Notes under the pieces: generated by a model
What the model was told of the DNA's origin: nothing
What the model saw: the letters and a program-made list of their open reading frames with translations, nothing else
Database searches by the model: none
Program-made: the position numbers and the translations under genes
Part shown: in pieces, positions 48,536-57,688 of the stretch
How the letters are laid out: each line of letters opens with the position of its first letter
Numbering within the stretch: position 1 is the stretch's first letter
Assembly (NCBI GenBank): GCA_016708845.1
Contig: JADJFB010000013.1
Span: 1-64,000, forward strand
Direction of reading: 5' to 3'
DNA length: 64,000 bases
Source of the DNA: Bacteroidota bacterium
Lineage (GTDB): Bacteria > Bacteroidota > Bacteroidia > B-17B0 > Aurantibacillaceae

Positions 48536-48715
48536 ATGGCACAAGTTAAGGTAACATTATCTAAAAGTCCTATCAAAAGGAACGCTAGACAAAAAGCAAC
48601 AGTTCAGGCTTTAGGTTTAAGAAAATTAAACCATAGCATTATTAAAGAAGCAACTCCTCAAGTTCAAGGGATGATTAATGCAGTTGCTCATTTATTGACA
48701 ATCGAAAAAATTTAA
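48536..48715 (+). CDS. rpmD: 50S ribosomal protein L30
   Basis: A 59-residue protein starting MAQVKVTLSKSPIKRNARQK, with ALGLRKLNHSIIKEATPQV and ending LLTIEKI. It is short but has the full family pattern; 11 nt follow rpsE and 19 nt precede rplO. Confidence 0.93.
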   Translation: MAQVKVTLSKSPIKRNARQKATVQALGLRKLNHSIIKEATPQVQGMINAVAHLLTIEKI

Positions 48716-48734
48716 TTAATAAAAGGAAATTCAG

Positions 48735-49181
48735 ATGAAATTAAATTCATTAACACCTGCAGAAGGTTCAGTAAAAAATAACTTTAGAAGAGGTCGCGGA
48801 CAAGGTTCTGGTGGTGGCGGTACAGCTACACAAGGTCACAAAGGTGCTCAATCTCGTTCTGGTAACAAAAAGAAACGTGGTTTTGAAGGTGGTCAAATGC
48901 CTTTACAACGTCGTGTTCCTAAATTTGGTTTCAAAAACATCAATCGTATTAACCATACAGGTGTAAACTTAGATGCTATCCAAAAATTAGTTGATACAAA
49001 AAACATTACTGATATTACACGTGATGTACTGTTAGAAAATGGCTTAGCTTCTAAAAATAGTTTAATCAAAATTATGGGTAGAGGTGAATTAAAATCAAAA
49101 GTAAATATTACAGTTCACGCATTTACTGCAACAGCTAAAGCAGCTATTGAATCAAAAGGCGGAGTAGCAACAGAAATCTAA
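48735..49181 (+). CDS. rplO: 50S ribosomal protein L15
   Basis: A 148-residue protein with a long N-terminal extension that threads into rRNA. LTPAEGSVKNNFRRGRGQGS, GHKGAQSRSGNKKKRGFEGG and QMPLQRRVPKFGFKN are typical. An SD-like AAGGA lies before its ATG. secY follows after 9 nt. Confidence 0.96.
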   Translation: MKLNSLTPAEGSVKNNFRRGRGQGSGGGGTATQGHKGAQSRSGNKKKRGFEGGQMPLQRRVPKFGFKNINRINHTGVNLDAIQKLVDTKNITDITRDVLLENGLASKNSLIKIMGRGELKSKVNITVHAFTATAKAAIESKGGVATEI

Positions 49182-49190
49182 TAACAATAT

Positions 49191-50525
49191 ATGAAACGTT
49201 TTATAGAAACCTTCCAAAATATATGGAAGATAGAAGAGCTAAAGCAAAGGATTTTAACAACCCTTGGCCTTATCTTGATCTATCGTTTGGGTTCTTATGT
49301 TGTATTACCAGGTATTGATACTGACGTATTAACAGCAGCTAATGCTAATGCTGACGACGGAGGTATCATCGCTTTAATTAATGCTTTCGCTGGTGGTGCA
49401 TTCTCAAGAGCTTCTATCTTTGGTTTAGGTATTATGCCTTACATCACGGCTTCCATTATTATTCAATTATTGGGTATGGCAGTTCCATATTTCCAAAAAA
49501 TGCAAAAAGAAGGAGAAAGTGGACGTAAGAAAATCAATCAATATACTCGTTTCTTAACAGTAGCAGTTACTGCTGTTCAAGCTCCAGGTTATTTAGCAGC
49601 ACAAGTTTATTCTAAACCAGGTGTTGTAGCAATTGATCACGCTTGGTTTGGTATCCAATCAACTTTAATTTTAGTTGCGGGTACTATGTTCATCATGTGG
49701 TTAGGAGAAAGAATTACAGATAAAGGTATTGGAAATGGTATCTCTGTATTAATTATGATTGGTATCATCTCTCGCCTACCCTTTGCAATTACTTCTGAAT
49801 TTGGTTCACGTTTACAAAGTGCTGGCGGTGGTTTAATTATGTTCTTATTAGAAATTGTGTTCTTATTATTCATCATTGTTAGTTGTATTTTATTAGTACA
49901 AGGAACAAGACGAATACCGGTACAATACGCTAAAAAAATAGTTGGAGACAAACAAATTGGTGGAGTTCGTCAGTATTTACCTTTAAAAGTAAATGCAGCA
50001 GGTGTTATGCCAATTATCTTTGCTCAAGCTATTATGTTTATTCCAGCAGCCGTTTCTGGCTTCTCTGGAGGTACTGGTGGTGTATTTGCTGATAGATATG
50101 GTTTTTGGTATAACTTTATCTTTGCTACATTGATTATTGCATTTACTTATTTCTACACGGCTATTATGATTAATCCTAATCAATTGGCAGATGACATGAA
50201 GAAAAATGGTGGTTTTGTGCCAGGTGTTAAACCAGGTAAAACAACAGCAGAGTTTATTGATGCAGTAATGTCTCGTATTACTTTGCCAGGAGCTATCTTC
50301 TTAGCATTTGTAGCAATTTTACCTTCTATTGCCATCAAATTAGGAATTAATAGTGCTTTTGCTGATTTCTTTGGTGGAACATCATTATTAATCTTAGTAG
50401 GTGTAGTATTAGATACTTTACAACAAATTGAAACGTATTTATTAAATCGCCATTATGATGGTTTAATGAAGAACGGAAGAATAAAAGGTCGTAGTAATAA
50501 CCAAATGACAATGCAACAAGCTTAA
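49191..50525 (+). CDS. secY: Protein translocase subunit SecY
   Basis: A 444-residue inner-membrane channel protein with ten membrane helices. Visible family elements are GLILIYRLGSYVVLPGID (TM1), FGLGIMPYITASIIIQLL, GQ-type plug region, RRIPVQYAKKIVGDKQIG (the cytoplasmic ribosome-binding loop) and the C-terminal YLLNRHYDGLMKNGRIKG. Complete. The adk and map genes that follow secY in many bacteria are absent; infA comes 3 nt later. Confidence 0.97.
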   Translation: MKRFIETFQNIWKIEELKQRILTTLGLILIYRLGSYVVLPGIDTDVLTAANANADDGGIIALINAFAGGAFSRASIFGLGIMPYITASIIIQLLGMAVPYFQKMQKEGESGRKKINQYTRFLTVAVTAVQAPGYLAAQVYSKPGVVAIDHAWFGIQSTLILVAGTMFIMWLGERITDKGIGNGISVLIMIGIISRLPFAITSEFGSRLQSAGGGLIMFLLEIVFLLFIIVSCILLVQGTRRIPVQYAKKIVGDKQIGGVRQYLPLKVNAAGVMPIIFAQAIMFIPAAVSGFSGGTGGVFADRYGFWYNFIFATLIIAFTYFYTAIMINPNQLADDMKKNGGFVPGVKPGKTTAEFIDAVMSRITLPGAIFLAFVAILPSIAIKLGINSAFADFFGGTSLLILVGVVLDTLQQIETYLLNRHYDGLMKNGRIKGRSNNQMTMQQA

Positions 50526-50528
50526 TAG

Positions 50529-50747
50529 ATGGCAAAACAAGCAAATATTGAGTTAGATGGAGTTATTTTGGAATCGTTAAGTAATGCGATGTTCAGAGTA
50601 GAATTGGAAAATGGACATGTAGTAATTGCCCATATCTCAGGAAAAATGAGAATGCACTACATTAAAATATTAACTGGCGATAAAGTAAAATTGGAAATGA
50701 GCCCTTACGATCTTTCAAAAGGACGCATAACATACAGATATAAGTAA
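50529..50747 (+). CDS. infA: Translation initiation factor IF-1
   Basis: A 72-residue OB-fold protein that binds the ribosomal A site at initiation. It contains ELDGVILESLSNAMFRVELE, GHVVIAHISGKMRMHYIKIL and SPYDLSKGRITYRYK. Complete and of standard length. Confidence 0.97.
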   Translation: MAKQANIELDGVILESLSNAMFRVELENGHVVIAHISGKMRMHYIKILTGDKVKLEMSPYDLSKGRITYRYK

Positions 50748-50776
50748 TTAAAGAAAAATATAAATAACCTAAGGAA

Positions 50777-50893
50777 ATGAAAGTTAGAGCATCCATAAAA
50801 AAGAGAAGCGTAGATTGCAAAATCGTACGTCGTAAAGGAAAGTTGTATATAATCAACAAAAAAAACCCAAAGTTTAAACAAAGACAAAAATAA
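50777..50893 (+). CDS. rpmJ: 50S ribosomal protein L36
   Basis: A 38-residue protein, MKVRASIKKRSVDCKIVRRK, ending NPKFKQRQK. Only one Cys remains of the CxxC...C...H zinc site, so it is the zinc-independent form. AAGGA lies two nt before the ATG region. Confidence 0.93.
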   Translation: MKVRASIKKRSVDCKIVRRKGKLYIINKKNPKFKQRQK

Positions 50894-50935
50894 TTGCGTA
50901 TTTTCGCAAACTTTTAAAACCAAAGTATATAAATA

Positions 50936-51313
50936 ATGGCACGTATTGCAGGTATAGATTTACCAAAAAATAAAAGAGGAGAAATAGGATTAACCTACAT
51001 TTTTGGTATTGGACGTAGCAGAGCTCAACGTATTTTAACTGAAGCTGGAATTGACTTTAACAAAAAAGTGAATGAGTGGAATGATGACGAGCAAAACGCT
51101 ATCCGTAAAATTGTTAACGACAATTTTAAAGTAGAAGGTGGACTTCGTTCAGAAGTTGCTTTACACATCAAACGTTTAACAGACATCGGTTCTTACCGTG
51201 GCATCCGTCACCGTAATGGATTACCAGTTCGTGGACAACGTACTAAAACCAACGCTCGTATCCGTAAAGGAAAACGTAAAACCGTTGCAAACAAGAAAAA
51301 AGTTACTAAGTAA
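50936..51313 (+). CDS. rpsM: 30S ribosomal protein S13
   Basis: A 125-residue head protein that contacts tRNA and bridges to L5. ARIAGIDLPKNKRGEIGLTY, IFGIGRSRAQRIL, and RHRNGLPVRGQRTKTNAR are the family signature. Lys-rich C-terminus. Complete. Confidence 0.97.
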   Translation: MARIAGIDLPKNKRGEIGLTYIFGIGRSRAQRILTEAGIDFNKKVNEWNDDEQNAIRKIVNDNFKVEGGLRSEVALHIKRLTDIGSYRGIRHRNGLPVRGQRTKTNARIRKGKRKTVANKKKVTK

Positions 51314-51337
51314 TAAATAAATAAGCATTTAATTAAA

Positions 51338-51748
51338 ATGGCTAAACAACAATCATCAGTAGCAGCAGCAAAAGCTAACGCGAAGAAAAGAGTAGTAAAG
51401 GTAGAGGCAGTTGGAGAAGCTCACTTAAACGCTACATTCAACAACATCATTATCTCTTTAACTAACTCTGCAGGTCAAGTTATTTCTTGGTCTAGTGCTG
51501 GTAAAATGGGATTCCGTGGTTCTAAGAAAAATACTCCTTATGCAGCACAATTAGCTGCAGCAGATTGCTCTAAAGTAGCAGCTGACTTAGGTTTACGTAA
51601 AGTAAAAGTATATGTAAAAGGTCCAGGTGCAGGAAGAGAGTCTGCTATCAGAACAATTTCAACTTCAGGAATTGAAGTAACTGAAATCATTGATATCACT
51701 CCAATGCCACACAATGGTTGTCGTCCTCCTAAAAAACGTCGTTGCTAG
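51338..51748 (+). CDS. rpsK: 30S ribosomal protein S11
   Basis: A 136-residue platform protein. LNATFNNIIISLTNSAGQVI, WSSAGKMGFRGSKKNTPYAA, VKGPGAGRESAIR and the C-terminal PMPHNGCRPPKKRR are conserved. An Ala/Lys-rich N-terminal tail is longer than usual. Confidence 0.97.
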   Translation: MAKQQSSVAAAKANAKKRVVKVEAVGEAHLNATFNNIIISLTNSAGQVISWSSAGKMGFRGSKKNTPYAAQLAAADCSKVAADLGLRKVKVYVKGPGAGRESAIRTISTSGIEVTEIIDITPMPHNGCRPPKKRRC

Positions 51749-51810
51749 TCAATTGCGCTTAGGCTGATACACAAAATAAAAATTAATAATAGAAGAAATA
51801 AAACAGAGAA

Positions 51811-52416
51811 ATGGCAAGATATACAGGTCCTAAATCTAAGATTGCAAGAAAATTCAGAGAGCCAATTTTTGGCCCAGATAAAGCATTAGAGAAAAAAAAT
51901 TACCCTCCTGGGCAACACGGAAATACTAAGAAAAAAGGTAAGAAATCTGAATATGCTATCCAGTTAATGGAAAAGCAAAAAGCTAAATACACTTACGGTA
52001 TCTTAGAAAAACAATTCGCGAGAACGTTTGATAGAGCTGCACGTGCACACGGTATTACTGGTGAAGTATTATTACAATTAATCGAATCTCGTTTAGATAA
52101 CGTAGTTTATCGTTTAGGTATTGCACCTTCTCGTAGAGCTGCTCGTCAATTAGTTTCTCACGCTCACATTACTGTAAACGGTAACGTAGTAAATATCGCT
52201 TCTTATACATTAAAAGCTGGTGATGTTGTAGGTGTTCGTGAAAAATCTCAATCATTAGAAGCAATTACTCATTCTTTATCAGGATCTGTAAATAAATATT
52301 CTTGGTTAGATTTCGACAAAAACTCTTTTACAGGTAAATTCATTTCTGTACCAGAGCGTTCTCAAATCCCAGAAAATATTAAAGAACAACTAATCGTCGA
52401 GTTGTACTCTAAATAA
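51811..52416 (+). CDS. rpsD: 30S ribosomal protein S4
   Basis: A 201-residue primary 16S rRNA-binding protein. RYTGPKSKIARKFREPIFG, PPGQHGNTKKKGKKSEYAIQ and the S4 domain segment ESRLDNVVYRLGIAPSRRAA with HITVNGNVVNI are present. S4 represses the alpha operon in some bacteria. The zinc-ligand cysteines of some S4 forms are absent. Confidence 0.97.
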   Translation: MARYTGPKSKIARKFREPIFGPDKALEKKNYPPGQHGNTKKKGKKSEYAIQLMEKQKAKYTYGILEKQFARTFDRAARAHGITGEVLLQLIESRLDNVVYRLGIAPSRRAARQLVSHAHITVNGNVVNIASYTLKAGDVVGVREKSQSLEAITHSLSGSVNKYSWLDFDKNSFTGKFISVPERSQIPENIKEQLIVELYSK

Positions 52417-52457
52417 TAGTAATTAGCATTTTTTTTTAACCTATATAAATTAATAAA

Positions 52458-53450
52458 ATGGCAATATTAAATTTCGTAAAACCAGATAAGGTTGTTATGA
52501 TTAACTCTACCGAAACTGAAGGACAATTTGAATTCCGTCCGTTAGAACCAGGTTTCGGTATCACTATAGGTAACTCTTTACGTCGTATTTTATTATCTTC
52601 ATTAGAAGGACACGCTATCACTAGCGTAAGAATTGAAGGCGTAGATCACGAATTTTCAACTATCAAAGGTGTTGTTGAAGACGTTACTGAAATTATCTTA
52701 AACTTAAAACAAGTTCGTTTCAAGAAACAATTAGATAATCATGATGTAGAAAAAATCGTTATTCACTTTGCTGGAAACGAAAAATTTACTGCTGGTGAAA
52801 TTGGTAAGTTTGCTAATGGGTTCCAAATTTTAAACCCAGATTTAGTAATTTTTAATTGCGAAAGTAATGTAAAATTAAAAATCGAATTAACAATTGATAA
52901 AGGTCGTGGATATGTGCCTGCAGAAGAAAACAAAACTAACTCTGCACCTCAAGGAACTATCTTCATCGATTCTATCTATACTCCGATTAAAAATGTAAAA
53001 TACACGATTGAAAACTACCGTGTTGAACAAAAAACGGATTACGAAAAATTAATTTTAGATATCGTTTCTGATGGATCTATCCACCCGAAAGAAGCTTTGA
53101 AAGAAGCAGCTAAAATTTTAATTCACCATTTCATGCTGTTTTCTGATGAGAAAATCACATTGGATTCTGAAGAGAAAAAATCTGAAGAAGAATTTGATGA
53201 AACATCATTACACATGCGTCAATTATTAAAAACTAAATTAGTTGACATGGATTTATCTGTACGTGCTTTAAATTGCTTAAAAGCTGCAGATGTTGAGACA
53301 TTAGGAGAACTTGTATCATTCAATAAAAATGACCTTTTAAAATTCCGTAATTTTGGTAAGAAATCTTTAACTGAACTTGAAGACTTAGTATCAACAAAAG
53401 GGTTACAATTTGGAATGAACGTAGTAAAATATAAATTAGACAAAGATTAA
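52458..53450 (+). CDS. rpoA: DNA-directed RNA polymerase subunit alpha
   Basis: A 330-residue assembly platform of RNA polymerase. The N-terminal domain has FEFRPLEPGFGITIGNSLRR and LLSSLEGHAITSVRIEGVDH. The C-terminal domain contains LDLSVRALNCLKAADVETLG (VDMDLSVRALNCLK in sequence) and FRNFGKKSLTELEDLV, which bind upstream promoter DNA and activators. Complete. Confidence 0.97.
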   Translation: MAILNFVKPDKVVMINSTETEGQFEFRPLEPGFGITIGNSLRRILLSSLEGHAITSVRIEGVDHEFSTIKGVVEDVTEIILNLKQVRFKKQLDNHDVEKIVIHFAGNEKFTAGEIGKFANGFQILNPDLVIFNCESNVKLKIELTIDKGRGYVPAEENKTNSAPQGTIFIDSIYTPIKNVKYTIENYRVEQKTDYEKLILDIVSDGSIHPKEALKEAAKILIHHFMLFSDEKITLDSEEKKSEEEFDETSLHMRQLLKTKLVDMDLSVRALNCLKAADVETLGELVSFNKNDLLKFRNFGKKSLTELEDLVSTKGLQFGMNVVKYKLDKD

Positions 53451-53513
53451 TAACTAAAATTAAACGTTAAAGATTTTGAATCTTAAACCTTCAATTTTGA
53501 ACCAAGAAATAAA

Positions 53514-53994
53514 ATGAGACACGGAGATAAAATAAATAATTTAGGTAGAACAGCTTCTCACCGTAAGGCGTTAATGAGCAATATGGCTTGTTCTTTAATC
53601 GAGCACAAACGTATTTTCACAACTTTAGCTAAAGCTAAAGCTTTAAGAACTTATGTTGAGCCAATCATTAACAGAAGTAAAGACGATTCTACTCACAGCC
53701 GTAGAACAGTATTTGCTTACTTAAAAAGTAAAGAAATCGTTTCTTTATTATTTAAAGAAGTATCTGTTAAAGTTGCTGAAAGAAACGGTGGTTACACTCG
53801 TATCATCAAAACTGGAAACAGACAAGGTGATGCAGCTGAAATGGCGTTAATTGAATTAGTTGATTTCAACGAAATTTATTCAAACGGTAAAACTGCTAAA
53901 GTTGAAAAAGCTAAATCTACTCGTCGTAGCCGTGCTAAAAAAAACAACTGATGCTGCTGGTACTACTGAAACTAAATCAGAAGGAGCAGAATAA
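53514..53994 (+). CDS. rplQ: 50S ribosomal protein L17 (frameshift close to the C-terminus)
   Basis: A protein of about 160 residues, MRHGDKINNLGRTASHRKAL, with FTTLAKAKALRTYVEPIINR and TRIIKTGNRQGDAAEMALIE. The frame stops at 53951 only because of an 8-A run (53937-53944). With seven A it continues KKTTDAAGTTETKSEGAE to the TAA at 53992-53994, just before the terminator. The acidic tail is expected in this phylum. Last gene of the superoperon. Confidence 0.93.
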
Positions 53995-54017
53995 TCCTAT
54001 AATTTTAAAGTTTGTAG

Positions 54018-54053
54018 AAATCCTCAATTACATTGTAGTTGGGGATTTTTTTA
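54018..54053 (+). terminator. Terminator of the ribosomal superoperon
   Basis: AAATCCTCAA pairs with TTGGGGATTT (one G-T pair) around an 11-nt loop and is followed by a T run. It lies 24 nt after the restored rplQ stop. Confidence 0.8.
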
Positions 54054-54120
54054 TTATCTCATTATCCACTTGGCTTCGAAAAGCTCAGCCAGCGAAGAAG
54101 GGGAGCAAGAGAACAATAAT

Positions 54121-54277
54121 AGGAACACAGATGAAACGGATTGAACTGATTAACATTGATTTTTAATATACAACTCTAAACTATAATCCACCTAGTCTTT
54201 ATTCCTATTGCTTTTAAAACAAGCACTAATAAAAATCAGCCTAATCCGTTATATCCGTAAAATCCGCGTTCCTATTT
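54121..54277. repeat. Large imperfect inverted repeat, possible non-autonomous element
   Basis: The left arm 54121-54150 (AGGAACACAGATGAAACGGA...) is the imperfect complement of the right arm about 54235-54273, which holds AATCCGTTATATCCGTAAAA and ends CGCGTTCCT. About 85 nt separate the arms. The ATCCG motif repeats inside the right arm. No protein is encoded. It fills most of the 380-nt gap between rplQ and the DUF1761 gene. The rest of that gap (54054-54120, 54278-54376) shows nothing recognisable. Confidence 0.55.
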
Positions 54278-54376
54278 TTCCCCTACTAACAGTTCATTGT
54301 TATAAATAAAGGCAAACCTAACTAAACAATCCCCTATCCTACCCTAAATTTGAATAAACCAAAAACAAAATAAATT

Positions 54377-54883
54377 ATGATGGATATCAATTTTTTAGCA
54401 GTCTTAGTGGCGTCCTTAGTACCTATGGCAATTGGATTTATTTGGTATAACCCCAAAGTATTAGGAACAGCTTGGCAAAAAGAAACCGGTTTAACCGACG
54501 AAAAAATTAAAGGAGCAAACATGGCCCTTATTTTTGGCGTAAGCTTTATTTTAAGCTTTCTGTTAGCGTTTTTTATGCAACCCGTGGTAATACATCAATT
54601 TCACATTATGTCGTCGTTTTACGACTACCAAGAGCAAATTAAAGATGTTACTACAACCGAAGGTGCGCTCTATAAACAAGTAATGGATTTAGTGGGTATG
54701 GGACATCGCACATTCGGCCATGGTATGTTACATGGTGTAATGAGCGGTTTTTTTGTTGCAACGCCAATTATTGCTACAAATGCCCTATTTGAGCGTAAAA
54801 GCTTTAAATTAATTGCAATTAATTGCGGCTATTGGATTATTAGCATGGGTATTATGGGCGGCATTGTTTGCGGCTGGATGTAA
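54377..54883 (+). CDS. DUF1761 family membrane protein
   Basis: A 168-residue protein with four hydrophobic helices. The opening FLAVLVASLVPMAIGFIWYN, then PKVLGTAWQKETGLTDEKIK, is the DUF1761 signature (WY.P..G..W). Later helices include LHGVMSGFFVATPIIATNAL and YWIISMGIMGGIVCGWM. Function is unknown across the family. A single gene ending at a strong terminator shared with the convergent gene. Confidence 0.8.
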   Translation: MMDINFLAVLVASLVPMAIGFIWYNPKVLGTAWQKETGLTDEKIKGANMALIFGVSFILSFLLAFFMQPVVIHQFHIMSSFYDYQEQIKDVTTTEGALYKQVMDLVGMGHRTFGHGMLHGVMSGFFVATPIIATNALFERKSFKLIAINCGYWIISMGIMGGIVCGWM

Positions 54884-54900
54884 TACCAAAAAAACTTTTT

Positions 54901-54937
54901 AAACGCTGCTAGGGCAATCCTTAGCGGCGTTTTTTTA
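54901..54937. terminator. Terminator between convergent genes
   Basis: A 13-bp stem (AACGCTGCTAGGG with CCTTAGCGGCGTT, two G-T pairs) with a short loop, followed by a T run on the plus strand and A-rich sequence on the other side. It serves the DUF1761 gene and perhaps the convergent T9SS gene. Confidence 0.8.
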
Positions 54938-54944
54938 TTAAACC

Positions 54945-57605
54945 CTACTCCACAATCATTTTCTTCACTCCCAATAAATGATTGCTGGTTGTGCGCACAA
55001 AATAAGTTCCTGAACTTAAATTTAATTTCAATTCTAGCTTTTCTGATTTTGCTATTTGAGTGTGTACAATTTTTCCCATCACGTCAATTACTTCAATGGT
55101 TTTTTCGTGTGTATCATTCTCGAACTCTAAAGTAAAATTGCCAGCGTTAACCGTTGGAAATAATTGATAGTTATAAATTGTTTCCTCGCTATTTTTAATT
55201 CCTGTTACAATGCTATTAATCGTAGTTTCCCAAATACCACGCCCAAAGGTAGAAACATACACTTTATTTAGTGCTGGATTAAATTCAATATCGCTTACAA
55301 TCACGTTAGGTAAACCAAAACTATTATTTACCCAAGTTGTTGAGCCAGCATTCAACGTATAAACGCCAATATCGGTGGCAATTATTAAATCATTGGTGCC
55401 CGGAATTTGTTTAATGCAATTAACAGGTAAGTTTGGCAAATTATAAGTGATGTTTTGCCAAGTGGTTCCGCCATTTGTTGTAGTAAATACTTTATCAGTT
55501 GCACTAAAACCAGCCATACTTACAAAAGCGATATTGGCGTTGCTTGCATTAATCTCTATACCTGTATAGTAAAGGCTATCTGGTAAATTATTAGTCACGT
55601 TGGTAAATGACGTGCCTCCATTAGTGGTTTTAATAATTACACCATTTACTCCGTTTTCATACCTCACTCTTCTTGCAGCGTAAATAACCTGACTGTTAGA
55701 ATTAGAAACGGCTAAAGCAGAAATTTCGGAGCTTTGACCTGTTAATGTATTAGATGCAATTGATGCTAAAGGCGTCCATGAATTTCCATAATTTGTTGAT
55801 TTTACAACATTTTCATTTCCAATATAAACTGTGCCAGGGTTATTGTAATTGGCAACAATTGGCGTTACCCATTCCGCTTGCTCTCCATTTATATTTGAAG
55901 ACGCAATATTACTACTCGCACCATTATCTGAACTAACCCACATGTTACCATATTGACTACTTCCTAAAACATTTGTTGCACTTGTTGGAAACAAACAATT
56001 ATCCATACCATCTCCACCAAAAATAGTTGACCAACTGCCTGTATTATAATACATAGAGGCGTTATCTTGTGCACCTGCAATTAATTGCCCTGCGGCATTT
56101 TTAGAACTTGATAATCTATAAAACGAAGAAATTTGCATGGCATTCATTTGCGTCCAAACCGTAGGCCAGGCGCTAGTTCCCCAAGAATCGGCAATCATAG
56201 CTGATGTTTGATACACACCGCCATCACTACATACAAAATAATTACCAGTTAATGGACTTCTGCTAATATCATGAATATCGCCATGCAAGGTTGGGCCATA
56301 CTGTGTTGTCCAATGCGACATTGGCATAAAAGAATTTGCGCCATCGTAAGATGCCCACATATTAACGCCACCCACATAAACTGTGTTAGCATCAGTCGCA
56401 TCAACTAACAATCCTAAATCATAGTTACCTTGTCCACCAGAGCCACTTCCTGTTCCTCCATCTAAAACATTATCCGTAGGGGGAATAAAATTCCAATTCA
56501 AACCAGCATCTGTTGATTGGTATATACCATATAAACCACCAACTAAATCAACGCATAGTGCATAAATATAATTGTTGTTTGATGGAGCAATGGCAATTTT
56601 CACGCGTTGTATATTTCCTGTTAATGGCATATTGGTGTTTAACATCGTCCAAGTATTACCAAAATCAGTGGATTTGTAAACGCCTGCATTTCCAATATTT
56701 GAGTTCATAACCCAACCAGTAGCTGCATAAATAATATTTGGATTGATAGGATCTTGGTGCATATCCCAAAACAAAGAATCTAATTTTTTTGTCCAAGTAG
56801 CGCCAGCGTTAGAAGACTTATACATCCCTGTAACTCCACAAGCCACAACATCATTGGTGTTTGAAGGATTAATTAAAATTTTACGAATCAACGAAGCATC
56901 TCCATTCGTTAAATTATAAGTTAAGCCAGTTGGAGTCCAAGTTAAACCTCCATCTAAGGTTTTGTAAACTCCTATGCCATAATGCGTATGTCGCTTTCTT
57001 CCACTTAAAAATAAACTGATACCAATGTATTCAAAATCACAAACCGAAATATACATTTCGTTTGGATTTGTGGGATTGATAGAAATATCGCTGATACGGG
57101 TGATAGGCAAATTATCTGTTAAGGGTGTCCACGTTGCGCCATTATTAGTTGTTTTCCAAACACCTCCTTGCGCCACCCCAACAAAAAAAGTATTAGGATT
57201 TGTTGGATGGAAAGCGATGCAATTAATACGTCCTATCCCATTTTCCATATAACCAGTTTGGTTAACAGGCGTAGCATTAGGACCGAAAGGCGACCATGCA
57301 GCAGAGACACTGTTTTGAGTTTGCTGCTGCTTATAATTTGCCATATCGATAGTGGCATTAATATATTCATCAAAACCAGCGGGTTCACCTTTGGTATTGG
57401 TGTGTAACTCCATTTCTTGTTCCCAACGTTTATAGTTTTTCCAATGCTTTTGCTTTGTTAAATCATTGCTATTTTTAAAATCATTGAACTGAGATTTTAA
57501 CTCCTTAAAAGTTAAAGCTCGATTGGTTTTATTTTTATAAAATGTTTGTCCGAAAAATAATTGGACACAAAACAAAAAAGATATGCTTAAAAAAAGATAC
57601 TTCAT
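54945..57605 (-). CDS. Secreted beta-propeller protein with T9SS type A sorting domain
   Basis: An 886-residue exported protein. Signal peptide KYLFLSISFLFCVQLFFGQ, an N-terminal helical part with WKNYKRWEQEMELHTNTKGE, then many BNR/VPS10-like repeats of the form GVWKTTNNGATWTPL, GVYKTLDGGLTWTP, GMYKSSNAGATWT and STDAGLNWNF, which fold into a beta-propeller. The C-terminal 75 residues (QLFPTVNAGNFTLEFEND... SSGTYFVRTTSNH... KKMIVE) form the type A sorting domain. Homologs are cell-surface or outer-membrane-vesicle proteins of uncertain role; sialidase or binding function is possible but no catalytic set was identified. Intact frame. Confidence 0.88.
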   Translation of the reverse strand: MKYLFLSISFLFCVQLFFGQTFYKNKTNRALTFKELKSQFNDFKNSNDLTKQKHWKNYKRWEQEMELHTNTKGEPAGFDEYINATIDMANYKQQQTQNSVSAAWSPFGPNATPVNQTGYMENGIGRINCIAFHPTNPNTFFVGVAQGGVWKTTNNGATWTPLTDNLPITRISDISINPTNPNEMYISVCDFEYIGISLFLSGRKRHTHYGIGVYKTLDGGLTWTPTGLTYNLTNGDASLIRKILINPSNTNDVVACGVTGMYKSSNAGATWTKKLDSLFWDMHQDPINPNIIYAATGWVMNSNIGNAGVYKSTDFGNTWTMLNTNMPLTGNIQRVKIAIAPSNNNYIYALCVDLVGGLYGIYQSTDAGLNWNFIPPTDNVLDGGTGSGSGGQGNYDLGLLVDATDANTVYVGGVNMWASYDGANSFMPMSHWTTQYGPTLHGDIHDISRSPLTGNYFVCSDGGVYQTSAMIADSWGTSAWPTVWTQMNAMQISSFYRLSSSKNAAGQLIAGAQDNASMYYNTGSWSTIFGGDGMDNCLFPTSATNVLGSSQYGNMWVSSDNGASSNIASSNINGEQAEWVTPIVANYNNPGTVYIGNENVVKSTNYGNSWTPLASIASNTLTGQSSEISALAVSNSNSQVIYAARRVRYENGVNGVIIKTTNGGTSFTNVTNNLPDSLYYTGIEINASNANIAFVSMAGFSATDKVFTTTNGGTTWQNITYNLPNLPVNCIKQIPGTNDLIIATDIGVYTLNAGSTTWVNNSFGLPNVIVSDIEFNPALNKVYVSTFGRGIWETTINSIVTGIKNSEETIYNYQLFPTVNAGNFTLEFENDTHEKTIEVIDVMGKIVHTQIAKSEKLELKLNLSSGTYFVRTTSNHLLGVKKMIVE

Positions 57606-57631
57606 GAAAATTTTAATTTAAAATCTGAAAT

Positions 57632-57661
57632 TAAAGTTACTGAAAAAACAGGTAACTTCAA
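57632..57661 (-). promoter_or_regulatory. Candidate promoter of the T9SS type A gene
   Basis: On the minus strand TTG (57659-57661) and TAACTTTA (57632-57639) are 19 nt apart, one base off the Bacteroidota -7 consensus. The box lies about 26 nt before the ATG. Confidence 0.4.
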
Positions 57662-57688
57662 CTATTACCAATAGTTTACAAAATTAGA

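Noticed and set aside
53951..54166. Open frame after rplQ
   Set aside because: It runs through the rplQ tail, the terminator and part of the inverted repeat; no domain or promoter supports it.
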